From: Anniella stebbinsi
Lineage: Eukaryota > Chordata > Lepidosauria > Squamata > Anniellidae
Assembly: GCA_029215795.1 (NCBI GenBank)
Contig: JARDYH010000003.1
Coordinates: 89,312,609-89,376,608 of the forward strand
DNA: 64,000 bases
Reading direction: 5' to 3'
Shown here: positions 23,230 to 34,244 of the stretch, in pieces
Numbering within the stretch: the first letter of the stretch is position 1
Layout: the number at the start of each line of letters is the position of its first letter
Made by a program: the position numbers and the translations under genes
The notes under the pieces: model-generated
Database searches by the model: none
What the model was told of the DNA's origin: nothing
What the model saw: the letters and a program-made list of their open reading frames with translations, nothing else

Positions 23230-24040
23230 CCAACATGTTCATTTGCAATTATGTCCTATTGATTTCAGTGGGATTTGTCTTTCAGCAAGTATGGATTCTG
23301 CCCAATCCTATCTAGGATTGCCTATGCACAAGTGTGCATAGAAAAAGGGGCCGTAGGCTTGTATGCACCTAATTCAGAGTATTCAGCGTGATTTCAGTAC
23401 TTTGTGATATAACAGCATATGTAGACAGCAAGCTCAAAATCAGGATATTTCATGTTTTCATAAACTGCAGACACATCTAGAGGTCTTTACCAATTGTATC
23501 AATGAGCAAAAGGGATCTTTCATTAATTGCTTTGAAGAAATAGTGCAGTAACTGGCTACTTTAGTATTTTTATAGGTTTCTAGAAGTAGTAAAAAAAAGT
23601 GGTTGAGCTTGATTCTGCTTTGGGCCATGACTGTTTTTACTGCTGATGGGATACTACAAGTGGATAAGGCTCTTTTACTGAGAGAATGCTGATAAGCCAA
23701 ACAATTTACTTAACATATGCTTTTACTGTGCCTTTATAACAGCTAAATATGGCTGCTGGCCATGAATTTGCTTAATGAGATTAGCCTTCTGCACAGGAAA
23801 CACATGTCAATAAATTATATATTTTATGCATTTGTTTATTACTTTAAACTGGTGAATATTTGATGCATATGTAAGTTAAAAATGTCAGTTCTCATTAACT
23901 AATTATCTCAGGCATTAATGTTAACCCCCTTTAACTGGTGTGTTGAGAGAATTTGCCCAACCCAATTCTAGCACAATTTAGGATAAGTTCACACAACCCT
24001 AAATCCCATGTCTGGATAATTTAAAGTCTCCTTTAACCTG
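23230..24040. other. Unassigned AT-rich stretch
   Basis: Begins with a relic of the TTACTT/AAGTAA-type old repeat (TTTCAGTGGGATTTGTCTTT near 23255). Nothing else recognised. Confidence 0.4.
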
Positions 24041-24044
24041 GCAT

Positions 24045-24135
24045 GCTCCAGATATACTGGACTTCAACTACCACTGATCCCTGCTAGTATGGCTAATGGG
24101 CAGGAATTCTGGGAATTATCATCCCAAACCACTGG
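24045..24135. repeat. ACAACTCCCA-type repeat relic
   Basis: TACTGGACTTCAACTACCAC mirrored by GGAATTCTGGGAATTATCAT; a decayed member of the palindromic family described at 18455. Confidence 0.5.
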
Positions 24136-24139
24136 AAGA

Positions 24140-25200
24140 CTAAATTGTGGAAGGGATGGGGGCAAAAAATTATTTGGTTCACATTTTAATACAAAGTGAT
24201 CTAATTTGCACTTCCCCAACCTAAGATTTGAACTGGAAGACAATTTCCTTTCAGTTTTTGCACTTCTGTGAAATTTGATCAGGTCTCACATCAAAACATC
24301 TATATAACAATCCATACATTAGGGAGAACTGTGTACAAAATTGCATACATTAAAGGATATAACATCCAAAAAGGGCTTGAAAACAATGTTTTTACAAAAA
24401 AAAATGTGTATAGCACCATAAACCATCAAAATGTCAGGTATGTAGTCTATTTCTATGCATGCTTCCACTTCCACTTTGAAAGGATTTACTTTCAAGAAAG
24501 TATACATAGGATTGCAGCCTTAGAGTCAGGAAAAAATATTCAGAGTAATTTTTCGTGTCAAACAAGATAAAATCATCCAGGTAGAAAACAACATGTTTGG
24601 ATCATCCCTCAGTTAGAGCATGACTATTTCCTCTCTTTCATATTTAAATAAAAAGAGGCAGCAAAGATAGAAAGCAAACTCATAAAATGGTTAATGTAAT
24701 ACCGCCGTTACAGAAGATCCACCCTTTCAATCCACTATAATTTAGGAAGGAATTATAAGCAGAGCTATGAATGAGCCTTTTTGCATCCCGTCACCCTTCT
24801 CAACATGCTGCAATAAGCCAGGATGTCTTTAATTACCCTTAGTCTTCATCTTATGTCCAAATTGGGAAACAAGGATTACTACTAGGTTCAGAACAAGCCA
24901 AGATCTTAAAACATGATTTGAATGAGTTTAAGGTCCTGGCTTGTTCCAAATCTGGAAGCCATAGTTTCCCACTTTTGATGTAATGGGAAAATATATGTTT
25001 AATGTAGGACTTCTGGAGTTAATGGCAGTGCACAAGAAGGTAGGAAGAAAAGGGACTGCATGCAGGGGAACAAAGTTTGTTCATGTCTTGGCTTATGGAG
25101 CCAAGATTTGATTGTCTGAAGATATGATTGCCACTACCTTCACTTAATTATGAGCTTTATTTCTAAGAATATAGAAACTCATTATATATTGAAACTCATC
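24140..25200. other. Unassigned AT-rich stretch
   Basis: A relic of the old TTACTT-type repeat ends at about 24530 (TACATAGGATTGCAGCCTTA). The rest shows no recognised gene or repeat. Confidence 0.4.
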
Positions 25201-25206
25201 ATGCCC

Positions 25207-25234
<28 letters not shown>
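25207..25234. repeat. (AT)n microsatellite
   Basis: About fourteen AT units. Confidence 0.93.
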
Positions 25235-25237
<3 letters not shown>

Positions 25238-25875
25238 AGGGAAGTAATCAAGCAATAGTACCAAAAGCCAATTGTACCAAATGACTTGATTCTAAGGTGG
25301 GGGCAGGTTAGTTGGCTTTTCCAGGCCAGATTTTTTTTAAAAATGTGAGATTTTATATCAGGAAGTGCAGCTTACATAAATATGCTAAAAAGTGGACAAA
25401 GCTAATAAAAAAACCTTAACTGGTTAAGTCAACCTATGCCTTCCTGATTTAAGATTCCCTACTTTTCCTCTCACTGACAGTATGAGGGATTAGGGGAGGT
25501 GATAAAAAATAGCATGGAGGTGGACTTTTTATTGTTTGGATAGCAGAAAAGCAATAAAGATACAGCCAGTGATTTAAGGAGATTGTGTCTAAATCTGCTA
25601 TATAAAAGGCTATTTTGGGGTCTTCTAAGAAAAGTTGTTTTATGTTCAACAGCCTTATCTGTGCTTTGTGTCCAAAAGCAGAGATTTGACTTGCGGCTTG
25701 GTGGAAGTTCCTGGCTGAACAAGAGTCTTGAAGATAACACTGAAGAGTTTTGTGCTACCTAAAAGACCAATCAATGTGTTGTGGCAACAGCTTTTGTGGG
25801 CCAAAGTACCTTTTAGATGCATCCATTTAGACTCATACTTCAGTGACCTGTGTGTGCATGTATGTGTGTGTTAAT

Positions 25876-26213
25876 TAGGGTGACCATACGGAAAGGAGGA
25901 CAGGGCTCCTGTATCTTTAACAGTTGTATAGAAATGGGAATTTCAGCAGGTGTCATTTGTATGCATGCAGCACCTGGCGAATTTCCCTCTTAATCACAAC
26001 AGTTAAAGCTACAGGAGCCCTACCCTCTTTTGTAGCTATACTAGAGTGACCAGATACAAAAGACGGCAGGACTTCCGCAGCTTTTACTGTTGTGATGAAG
26101 AGGGAATTTCATCAGGTGCTTCATGCATATAAAGGACACCTGCTGAAATCCCATTTTCTATGCAACTGTTAAAGATACAGGAGCCCTGTCCTCCTTTTCA
26201 TATGGTCACCCTA
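25876..26213. mobile_element. Main hAT-like MITE, copy 3 (subtype A, 338 bp)
   Basis: TAGGGTGACCATACGG...CATATGGTCACCCTA, flanked by the perfect 8-bp duplication GTGTTAAT (25868-25875 and 26214-26221). Subtype A loop with GCATGCAGCACCTGGCGAAT. It is the longest copy. It ends 47 bp from the GC-rich hAT-like element at 26261, whose right terminus reads the same. Confidence 0.93.
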
Positions 26214-26260
26214 GTGTTAATGAGAGACGAAGAAACTTCCATTCATTATTCTGATCAAGC

Positions 26261-26899
26261 TAGGCTGTCCAGATGGCTTGGGATTTCCCAGTCCTAACCG
26301 GGAATCCAGGGGCAAACCGGCCCAACCGGGGGGCGGGGAGGCAAACCGGGGTGGCGGGGGGTCACGTGGTGGTGGCAGCAAGCAAGGAGTGGCAGCGAAG
26401 GCGGCGGAGGAGCCCGGGAAGTGGCCGCCCCAGCTGGTAAGCACAAAGGGGGGCACTTACCTGCTGGGGCGGCCGCTTCCCGGGCTCCTCCGCCGCCTTC
26501 GCCGCCGCTGCCGGGCTCGTAAGGCCAGAGGCCGCGCGGACGAGGCAGGAGAGGGCCGGATCCGGAAGTGGCGTAACCGTCACTTCCAGATCCGGCCCTC
26601 TCCCGCCTCTTCCACGCGGGCGGCGAAGGAGGACCCCGCGCGGCCGCGCAGGCGAAGGAGGAACCTGGCGCGGCCGTGTGGGCGGTGAAGGAGGACCCCG
26701 CGCGGCCGTGCGGGCGAAGGAGGAACCCGGCGCAGCCGCGCGGGCGGCGAAGGAGAACCTCGTGCGGCCGCGCGGGCGAAGGAGGAACCCAGCGGTAGGT
26801 CCAGGCTGGTTTTTTGGGGGGGGGCTTGGTGGGGGGGTTGTTTTGGGTGGGGGGGGCGGGGGGGACCGGGATATTTATTTTTAAAATCTGGTCACCCTA
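26261..26899. mobile_element. GC-rich hAT-like foldback element
   Basis: Ends TAGGCTGTCCAG and CTGGTCACCCTA, flanked by the perfect 8-bp duplication GATCAAGC (26253-26260 and 26900-26907). The interior is very GC-rich, unlike its surroundings. It holds two hairpins: GCCGCCCCAGC...GCTGGGGCGGC with long CGCCGCC extensions (about 26390-26512), and GGGCCGGATCCGGAAGTG mirrored by CACTTCCAGATCCGGCCC (about 26552-26603). A GC minisatellite and a G-rich block (26814-26870) follow. Both strands give ORFs of 70-136 codons that are products of the repeats. The termini match those of the main MITE family, so the same transposase could have moved both. Confidence 0.85.
26619..26791. repeat. GC-rich minisatellite inside the hAT-like element
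   Basis: Five to six tandem units of about 29-32 bp built on GCGAAGGAGGAACCCGGCGC followed by GGCCGCGCGG; alternate units differ in length, so the higher-order period is about 60 bp. Confidence 0.8.
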
Positions 26900-27503
26900 G
26901 ATCAAGCAGATTTGGGTACATGAAAGCATAGGCTGCAAGATGATTTTGCTTTCAAAGGGGGGTAGTTAGAACCAAAATTAGAAGGTTTGCAAGAGGCTAC
27001 AATACAAGGTCCGAGCTGATACTTGCCCTGCCTAGAGTACTTTATAATTCTTACCCTCTCAGCAGCAAAGTTACTGTAGGATTGGAGTGTATGTAACATA
27101 ATAAAACAGTGAACCAACTGATTCAAGGCTGACCCAAACTATTATCAAATGTCAAAAACAATTCAGAATAGTTTATTCAGTACAGCCCTATTAAGACAAC
27201 ACTGGAGCAAAGGATTCATGAATAAAGTGAAGTGGGGGGTGTCACGTGTTTAGTCCCTGAAGTATAGTGACTCTTGCCTGGCGCTCAAGTGTTCATGGAT
27301 GACTTCAGTTGCAGGAAGCCTTTTGATTGAGGCTCCAGTCAGAGTTTAGATCCTTGACCTTCCGGGCTTCTGAATTGCACAGGCAGCCATCATGGATACA
27401 AAAAGCTGACCCTTGACATGTGAGGGGCTGGCAGGAATCAGATAACCTCAGGAGTGGGGCTCCACTGTATCCATCTTCGCTCTTCACATGAGCGATGTGT
27501 GAG

Positions 27504-27969
27504 CAGGGCCATGCAGAGGGGGGCCAGAGGGCCAGTTGGCCCAGAGCCTACAATTTTGAGGGGGCACTCCAACGAGGAGGGCCCCCCTAGTTTACGCTAC
27601 TGCTTCCGTAGCGTAAGTGGCCCATTGAGAAGCGAGGAACCCGCCTCGTGTAAACAGCGCAGAAACCGTCCGTCGTGAATACCATGGTCAGACTACAAGC
27701 TCCGGAGGGCCATGCCGCATACGGGGTGGGGATATATATGCCTAAGTTGCAATGGTTGTCCTTACTGCGTCCCTTTACTAAATCTTCTCCATGGCATATA
27801 ATCTCTGGAGCGGAGGGTGAGGTAATGATGATGATAGTTATTAATGATAATAATGATGATGATACCATGAGGGTGATGATGATGATAATGTTTGCTAATG
27901 ATGAAGGACTGTTCTATTGTTGTTGCTCCCCATCTGGCCTGGGCATATTACCAGCTCTGCATGGCCCTG
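27504..27969. mobile_element. hAT-like element, same family as 4332-4692
   Basis: Ends CAGGGCCATGCAGAG and CTCTGCATGGCCCTG. The left 190 bp match the right part of 4332-4692 when reverse-complemented (GAGGGGGCACTC, GGCCCCCCTAG, TACTGCTTCCGTAG blocks). TGTGAGCA occurs at both edges (27498-27505 and 27971-27978), a slightly offset, probably decayed duplication. A GAT-rich low-complexity stretch lies inside. Confidence 0.78.
27822..27891. repeat. Impure (GAT)n repeat
   Basis: ATGATGATGATAG and GATAATAATGATGATGAT units with interruptions, internal to the hAT-like element. Confidence 0.85.
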
Positions 27970-28034
27970 TTGTGAGCATCAACCCATTCAATAAACATTA
28001 TAAAAAGGATGGCAGGATACTTTAACATGAATTC

Positions 28035-28107
28035 TTGCATTGAGCAGGGGTTTGGACTCGATGGCCTTATAGGTCCCTTCCAACTCAACTATTCTATGAT
28101 TCTATGA
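28035..28107 (+). repeat. CR1 LINE 3' end
   Basis: TTGGACTCGATGGCCTTATA followed by CCAACTCAACTATTCTATGA and a second TTCTATGA unit: the canonical CR1 3' terminus with its short ATTCTATG repeats. Only about 70 bp remain. Confidence 0.9.
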
Positions 28108-28613
28108 ATAGGGTTGCTGTGCTGCCCAAGAGGTTTTCAGACTTGTTGCAGTTCCCAAGCTCTGGTGCAGACACTTTTCCCCACTCTCCTTCTTAGTCTC
28201 ACTTGTGGAGAGGAGGGCTTGTCTGTTGGTGGTTTCATACAACATCCTCCTTTGCCTGGTTGTGTTTGGCCTCAATGATTCCTCCTTGGCCACCCTTCCC
28301 ACCCCTCAAATAAGGCATGGCAAGCTGTACACGCATCTCAACCTGGCGGTCTCTCAGGAGGCAGATCCTGTGAGACCAGCTTAGGTTTCCCTGTTGTCCC
28401 AGCAACTGCCACAGCTTCTCTTTGCTATGGCAGCCATTTTGCCAGATGCCATGGCAACAGAGACAGCAACGGAGATACACTGTTCAAGTGTGTCACCCCT
28501 GCCTGTGGTTAGCTTTGTGGTTTGGGGGTCACAAGCAATGGCTGAATGGTCACCCCTTTCCAGGTGGGCTTGTACACAATTTAAGCATTACATAGATACT
28601 CAGACTTAACTAT

Positions 28614-28759
28614 GAGCCTATCTACACACACAGGATAAAACACTTTGAAAACGTTTTGAAAACTGTATATGGAGTGTGTCAAGAAAAAAAGAAAGAAAGA
28701 AACTGTTATAAACATTTTAAACTGTTTTAAACCATTTTAAATCAGTGGTGTAGATAGGC
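28614..28759. mobile_element. Small Harbinger-like MITE (146 bp)
   Basis: GAGCCTATCTACAC at the left and GTGTAGATAGGC at the right are inverted, with TAT on both sides (28611-28613 and 28760-28762). The interior (AAAACTGTATATGGAGTGTG) matches the right arm of the MITE split by CR1 at 12579-13750. It contains an (AAAG)n run at about 28684-28700. Confidence 0.72.
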
Positions 28760-28769
28760 TATGTGTTTT

Positions 28770-29820
28770 GATATTATGAAGGGCAAACAAAGACCTTCTG
28801 TTGCCCTCACTCTGAATGGGGGAGAAAGAGCAGTTGCCAAGGCAACTTGTACAGCAGTCCTTCCATGCCACACTGCACTGGTATTTTCAGAGCCAGCCAA
28901 CAGCCAGCACTTCATTGCAAAAATTTCACTCTGATCCAGCTGTAGGTCAGGGTGCGAACTTATCCTTCCAGCTGCCTCGGCAATGGGGACGTATTTCCTT
29001 CATCCCCATTGTGAATAATGTTGTGCCTTTGTATAAAGTGATGCAGGGAGGAATTGTGGAAAGCAAAAAAAAAAAGTTTACAAAAAAAGTCTCTCTGTTT
29101 CAGATCAGCACTAATATTATGTCCTTGTATACTCTGTATATACAAATAAAAAGGAATTATTTACTTAAGTTAATGGGTTTCCTGTTATTACCATCCATTG
29201 AACTGCACATAAACAAAATACAATTTTAATAAGAAATGGAGGGGAAAGGCAGATTTAAGGGTGGGGGGTTTACACGGAATCTTACAAACTGTAGGCCTTC
29301 ATTGTGGAATGGGGTGGGGTGGGGGAATCTACATGTATCAATCCTACCGTATTGCAAACAGATACAGTTTCTCTCTTGGCACTCTGCTTGTGGAAAAGGA
29401 GAGGGCTAAGGAAGCATTGGGTTTAGAGTTCAGTTTTTAGTGCCCCTTGAGAAAATGTTGCTCAACAGCAGCGCTCCAGAAATGAAGTTTTTTCAGGTCA
29501 TATTAGTTAACATGAAATCATCAGCATGCAATGAGCCTTCCTACAGTTTGGTCCTGCCCTCAAAATATTAGGCAGCGCGGCAGGTGCTGCATTGTCATGT
29601 GAATCAAGTGAATGAATCAGAGCCGTGGATTGTGTACATTGGGGACAGTCTGGTCAAGGCCCTCTTAGGTTTCTGCAGAGTTCAGCTTTTCTGAGATGTT
29701 TTAAATGCAAGGCCCAAAGCCGGAGAGACTTACAGGCTCTGGCTAATTAATCTGGTTTACATAGAAGTTACACTTAGGCTTCAGATTCAATCAGCTCTTG
29801 AATCATTCCAGTCAACAGCA
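28770..29820. other. Unassigned stretch
   Basis: No recognised gene or repeat. A 137-codon frame at 28816-29229 lacks any recognisable domain. Confidence 0.45.
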
Positions 29821-30038
29821 TATAAAGGCCTGCCTCTCCCCAAAACGAGGGTGTTCTAAGGATTTTCCAGGAAGGAGAGAGATTTACAGCTGAACAAAGG
29901 AATTTGGCATTTGGTTTATTTGTGAAATCTGTAGCAGAAGCATTCTTAGAGCGTTGCAATGAGTTTGGGAGAGAGTTGCCTCTGGTTGCCAAAAGAAGTG
30001 AGTATTGTCGAAAGATGTCCATGGACAATACGGAATGA
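29785..30038 (+). other. Possible exon or pseudogene fragment, unidentified
   Basis: A plus-strand frame (29826-30035, stop TGA 30036-30038) encodes a mixed, non-repetitive peptide including LRIFQEGERFTAEQRNLAFG and VAEAFLERCNEFGRELPLVA, which reads like globular protein rather than random translation. A good splice-donor match, AAGAA|GTGAGT, lies at 29998-30003, inside this frame. Upstream, TTAGGCTTCAG ending at 29784 could be an acceptor, and a different frame is open from 29785 to a stop at 29857-29859. If these form one exon, it carries a frameshift near 29850. I do not recognise the protein, and chance cannot be excluded for a frame of about 70 codons. Confidence 0.25.
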
Positions 30039-30039
30039 G

Positions 30040-31015
30040 CACTCAAGGTCACTATTTCCCATTTCAGACTCTTCCCCGTGCTCACTATGGATCAATTGAC
30101 CTGCCAATGTTTAATGTGGTGGGGAAGGGGAAGGTCCCCCCCATCCCCCTTTCCTTTTGTATCATGTCTTTTTTAAAAAATTATAAACCTGTTGGGCAAG
30201 GTTTATAATTGATCTTTCAGCTGCTCTGGGTAAAGCAGAGCATAAAAGCTACAAATAAAATAAAATAATGTGGTGACTTAGGGGCAGTTTAAACGTGAGC
30301 AGTAGGGTACAAAGACAGTCTTCTTCCTGTGGACAAGGTATTCTGCTCTGTGAAGACACACTGTGGTTATTCCACCTAAGTTGCATTTTAAGACTTTGAG
30401 GCTTAAGTCTGTGGAACACCTAGCCATAAATTTTAATAAAGTTCTCAAATAGAACTACAGTTAGGGAATGTTGTTTCAACTATGAAACCTCTAGCCATCG
30501 GAATTGAAACCTCCAGGAATCATAGTAAAAGGGCTGGGAAAATGTTCTTTCAAAGGGATCCCTAGTTGGGTAGGGTCACTTGCATGACCAGTTCAGGAGC
30601 TTACAGTATTAGTGATGTCAAACACATAGTTAAATGAGATTGGTTAAATAGTAAGGTATCAGCATTACATCTAGCACATGTTCCTTGATGAGCTAGGAAT
30701 CACTTGAACAGAAATGAAAGTGGGGGGATGGTCAGTGAAGCAGCTGCAGATTGGGGAGAAACAGTGGTAAATGAGCTGCTGAGAACAGCTGTGAATGGCC
30801 ATTAAAAAGTAGCATGAAGGTGCTTAGAGTCCCCCTGATCTGAAAATCACCACTAACTTTAGGACAAAATTCAAAACCACAGAATATACTGTACTGTTAA
30901 GGTGGTGTGATAGAGCCATCATTGTCCCCAGTACAGACACTATCTTCTTGGTCCTTCCATGGTCTCGGCAAGGACAAAAAAGGAAAAAAGGATTTTTAGG
31001 TTTTCCTAGTGCTTT
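30040..31015. other. Unassigned stretch with possible SINE/LINE tail
   Basis: TTTCAGCTGCTCTGGGTAAA then GCATAAAAGCTACAAATAAA and AAATAAAAT (30213-30270) has the shape of a short retroposon tail. The remainder is unassigned. Confidence 0.35.
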
Positions 31016-31018
31016 AAA

Positions 31019-31280
31019 AACCTGTGAACATAAAAACATTAGAAGAGCCCTGATGGATCAGACCAAGGGTTCATCTGGTCCAGCATTCTGTTCACAGTGT
31101 CCAACCAGCTGTTGACCAGGAACCCAAAGCAGGACACAAGGGCATAAGCTCCCTCCCACCCATGTTCCCCACCCATGTTCCCCACCAAGCCATGATCAGC
31201 TCTAGCCTGTCTGCATTCAATGCTTGCATATTTGCAAAAGGTTATCCTTGCAGCAGGCACACTACTAGGCATATGCTACA
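31019..31280 (-). repeat. CR1-group LINE 3' remnant
   Basis: The plus strand begins ACATAAAAACATTAGAAGAG and GATGGATCAGACCAAGGG. On the minus strand the frame 31039-31272 reads GGEHGWEGAYALVSCFGFLV, the same translated region that continues into clear LINE ORF sequence in the longer copy at 60190-60700. Confidence 0.65.
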
Positions 31281-31639
31281 CACATATGTGTTGGCATACT
31301 GGGTAATGACCTTTTAAACATTGCAATAGCCATATGGAGCACTACTTTTTCACTTTCCAAAATATGAAAAGTTCACACAAATGACGAACAAGGCAAGGGG
31401 CGATCCTCCATGTAACAGAAAGTACAACATGACAAGCAGATGATATAGTTTCATAATTAGTGTTTTTGTGATTTGTGACAATTGCATATTAACTATTGTA
31501 TGTGATAGTCCTTAGCATTGTAGAAACTCAAAGAAAACAATCCCTGGAGGTTCATGCTGATGAGCAACAAAGTCAGTAGTGGATACTAATATGCATTTGG
31601 GGTGCAAGAATGATGCAGAATTGTATTATAGGGCTTAGA

Positions 31640-32060
31640 GCTAGGGATGCCATGAGCTCCGACTGAGTCCAGGGGCCCACACCAATCTGGCCACCTGAAA
31701 CCAGTCAGGCGCTCCTGACAGAAGCGCAAACCCTCTCCTGAGTGCTCGCAAGGCCCTGCCGAGTGCTTGGCAGCCAGCCAGCCAGCCAGGTACCAAAATC
31801 GCACAGTTCCCCTTCCCACGTCAATTGGGGCTGTCGTTGACAACTGTGGGAAATGAGCAATTTCCAGAGATGTGCACATTCCTCCCATCAGCCAATGGCA
31901 GCCTTAAATGCTCTATTGATGCAGTAAAGGGAAGTGTGTGATTTTTGGTGTGTGGGTGGGCAGCTGCCGAGCACTTCCCGGGGCCTTGCGAGCATCTTCT
32001 GCGGTGGCAGGGTGACTGCCAAGGTGAACACAGGTGAGTTCACCTACCGCTATAAGGAGC
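31640..32060. repeat. Foldback region with GC-rich arms
   Basis: GCTCGCAAGGCCCTGCCGAG (about 31745-31764) is mirrored imperfectly by GAGCACTTCCCGGGGCCTTG (about 31970-31989). A TAGGGATGCC motif at 31650 could be a left terminus, but no matching right end or duplication was found. Possibly a degraded foldback transposon. Confidence 0.4.
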
Positions 32061-32064
32061 AGAA

Positions 32065-33285
32065 GTGATGAACCTCTCTCAGCCCAAGGGCCAAATTCCA
32101 TTTCAGAGAAGCTCTCAGGGGAACCATTCCAGTGGTGGCCGGGGCCAAAAGCAAAAGGGGTGGGGCAGAAATTCCAAAAATACCAGCATATTTGAGCTGA
32201 ACGTGCTTATTGCTGGGTACAAAGTCTCAGGGGAGGCATTTCAACCTTTTAGCATGTCTCTTCTAAGAAAAAGTGCTCAAAAGCCAGGAAACCACCAAAC
32301 GAATGTTAGTCACATGAATGGGAACACCAGAGGGTCAGATTGAGACCCTGAGAGGGCTGGATTTGGCCCCCACACCTGAGGTTTTGCACCCTTGGTTTAG
32401 AAAGATTGTGTGCTTTTGAACGGGCAGCATAATGCACCATTAAGCCGAGTGCAGCTAAAATGCCTGCAACATGCCACAATGATCAGAAATCCACCACACC
32501 AACCTGCACGCAGCTCTCCTGTCGCCTCCCAGGACATTTCCTATGGATGCCACCTGAAAAGGTTTCTCAATTTTCTAGCACAGGAAACTGAGGAAATTAA
32601 CTGCAAAACTCATTCTTCTTCTTCATTCTCTTATCCTCTAGAGATGGCAGTTCAACAAGAGGCCACACAAATAAATAAAGATCTCCTGCTTGAGTTCTGT
32701 GGTCAGACCTTTCCTAAAATTATAGGGTGGGGTTGACAATGCAAAAAAAAAAAAGTTATTATTTCCAGGTTTGATTGCCTCAGACCAGATGTACAGGCCA
32801 ATAAAAATTTCCAGTTCATTTTTAAAAAAGAAAAGAAAAAGGAGTTGCCCTTGTTTAGATGCACTTTCCAGAAGAGATTTTCTAATCATGACAGCATAGC
32901 TCTGAGAGGCTCAAAACTGAGCCACAAACTGACCTGCCAGACTCTTCAGGGAAACATAGTTAAACGCTAATAAATGGAGAATGTCTGGTTATAGCCAACA
33001 CTGCTTTGCAGGCTGTATTGTCTTGTATTAATGCATTGCTGAGCAGTAAATTCAAGCGGAATAAAAATATTGGTGGTATACTTTGCATTTATTTTTACAA
33101 TAGCATTTGTTGGTCGAAACATGCCATCCTCTGAAATGCAATTTTGTTAACGTATACTTTAGTTATCAACTACAGTACTTACTGCTGTGCCGAGATCTGT
33201 CCTCCAATTTCCCAAACATTTTCTTCCCCCATGAAGGAGGGTTCCATTTTTCTGGCTCATTCTTTTTAAAAAGAACGAGGGAGAC
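32065..33285. other. Unassigned stretch
   Basis: No recognised gene; A- and T-rich runs near 32745 and 32820. Reading frames to 108 codons lack recognisable domains. Confidence 0.45.
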
Positions 33286-33291
33286 ACTATA

Positions 33292-33527
33292 CCAGAGCGA
33301 TATGTGGTTAGAGTGTTGGGCTGGGAGTTGGGAGATCCGGGTTCTAGTCCCCACTCTGCCATGGAAGCTCATTGGGTGACTTTGAGCCAATCACAGACTC
33401 TCAGCTCAACCTACCTCAAAGGTTGTTGTTGTGAGGTTAAAATGGAGAGGAGGAGGGTTATGTACGCAACCTTGAGTTCTTTGGAGGAAAAAAGGCAGGA
33501 TATAAATGTAATAAATAAATAAATAAG
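33292..33527 (+). repeat. tRNA-derived CORE-like SINE
   Basis: A pol III promoter is visible: box A, TGGTTAGAGTGTTGG at 33305-33319, and box B, GGTTCTAGTCC at 33340-33350. A body with GGGTGACTTTGAGCCAATCA and CCTCAAAGGTTGTTGTTGTG resembles the conserved CORE of MIR-type SINEs. The 3' part, CTTGAGTTCTTTGGAGGAAA, runs into an (AAAT)n tail at about 33510-33526. It is a retroposon, not a functional tRNA gene, because the 3' half of the tRNA fold is absent. Confidence 0.85.
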
Positions 33528-33539
33528 CATTAAGCGAGT

Positions 33540-34120
33540 GTGTATCCTTTCCTGTCACACTGTAAGAATGATTCCACGGTGAACTGTTAGCCAGGCTTTT
33601 CAGAGCTCCATGGAGAAAGAGCACAAAGAGCCTTGTTTTGAAAATCAAGCTTGTAAGTACAGCGGTACCTTACACATCACCAAAAAAGAGGGCCAAAAGG
33701 TGGTACAAATTTGCATCTGCTCATTTAGATGTATAGATGCAAATTTAGAAATAGTTGGCTGTAATTGAAATAGAAATACAATCCATCTCACCATAGCAGG
33801 GAAGACTTGGCCAGGTGACCTGTGTGCCTGCTCAGCCTGCCTAACTGTTGATGGGGAACTTCAAGACCCCTCATGACTCTCTCTCCTTAGCATCCTTTAT
33901 CTTTAAACCAGTCTTAGACTATACAGCCCTTCAATTAGAGGTTGGTCATCTGACAGCTCTTCAAACAGAGGAATGTCCTCTGTAAAATAGGGCACATAGC
34001 CACCCTACTTGTAGCCTTCTTTTATCTTGTACTGTTTGGCAGTTCCTCGCTATACAAAACATCTACCTGATTAGATTTTTTGGGGGCTTTATAGTGCTGC
34101 CTTTATACAAAGGAACTGTC
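33540..34120. other. Unassigned stretch
   Basis: No recognised gene or repeat. Confidence 0.4.
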
Positions 34121-34124
34121 TAGG

Positions 34125-34240
34125 GCTGATGGGAGTTGTTTTGGCCTACACCTCCCATCAGCCCCAGCTAGCATAGTGAATGGGGTGCGATGATGGGAGA
34201 TGGAGAACAATACATCTTCAGAGATGCAAATTGCCCACCT
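34125..34240. repeat. ACAACTCCCA-type palindromic repeat
   Basis: CTGATGGGAGTTGTTTTGGC followed by CACCTCCCATCAGCCCCAGC and GATGATGGGAGATGGAGAAC; a member of the family described at 18455. Confidence 0.6.
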
Positions 34241-34244
34241 GTAC

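Noticed and set aside
26278..26688. 136-codon GC-rich ORF
   Set aside because: Produced by the hairpins and minisatellite of the GC-rich transposon; no domain.
33304..33352. Possible tRNA gene (box A and box B present)
   Set aside because: The tRNA-like head continues into a CORE-like SINE body and an AAAT tail, so it is a retroposon.
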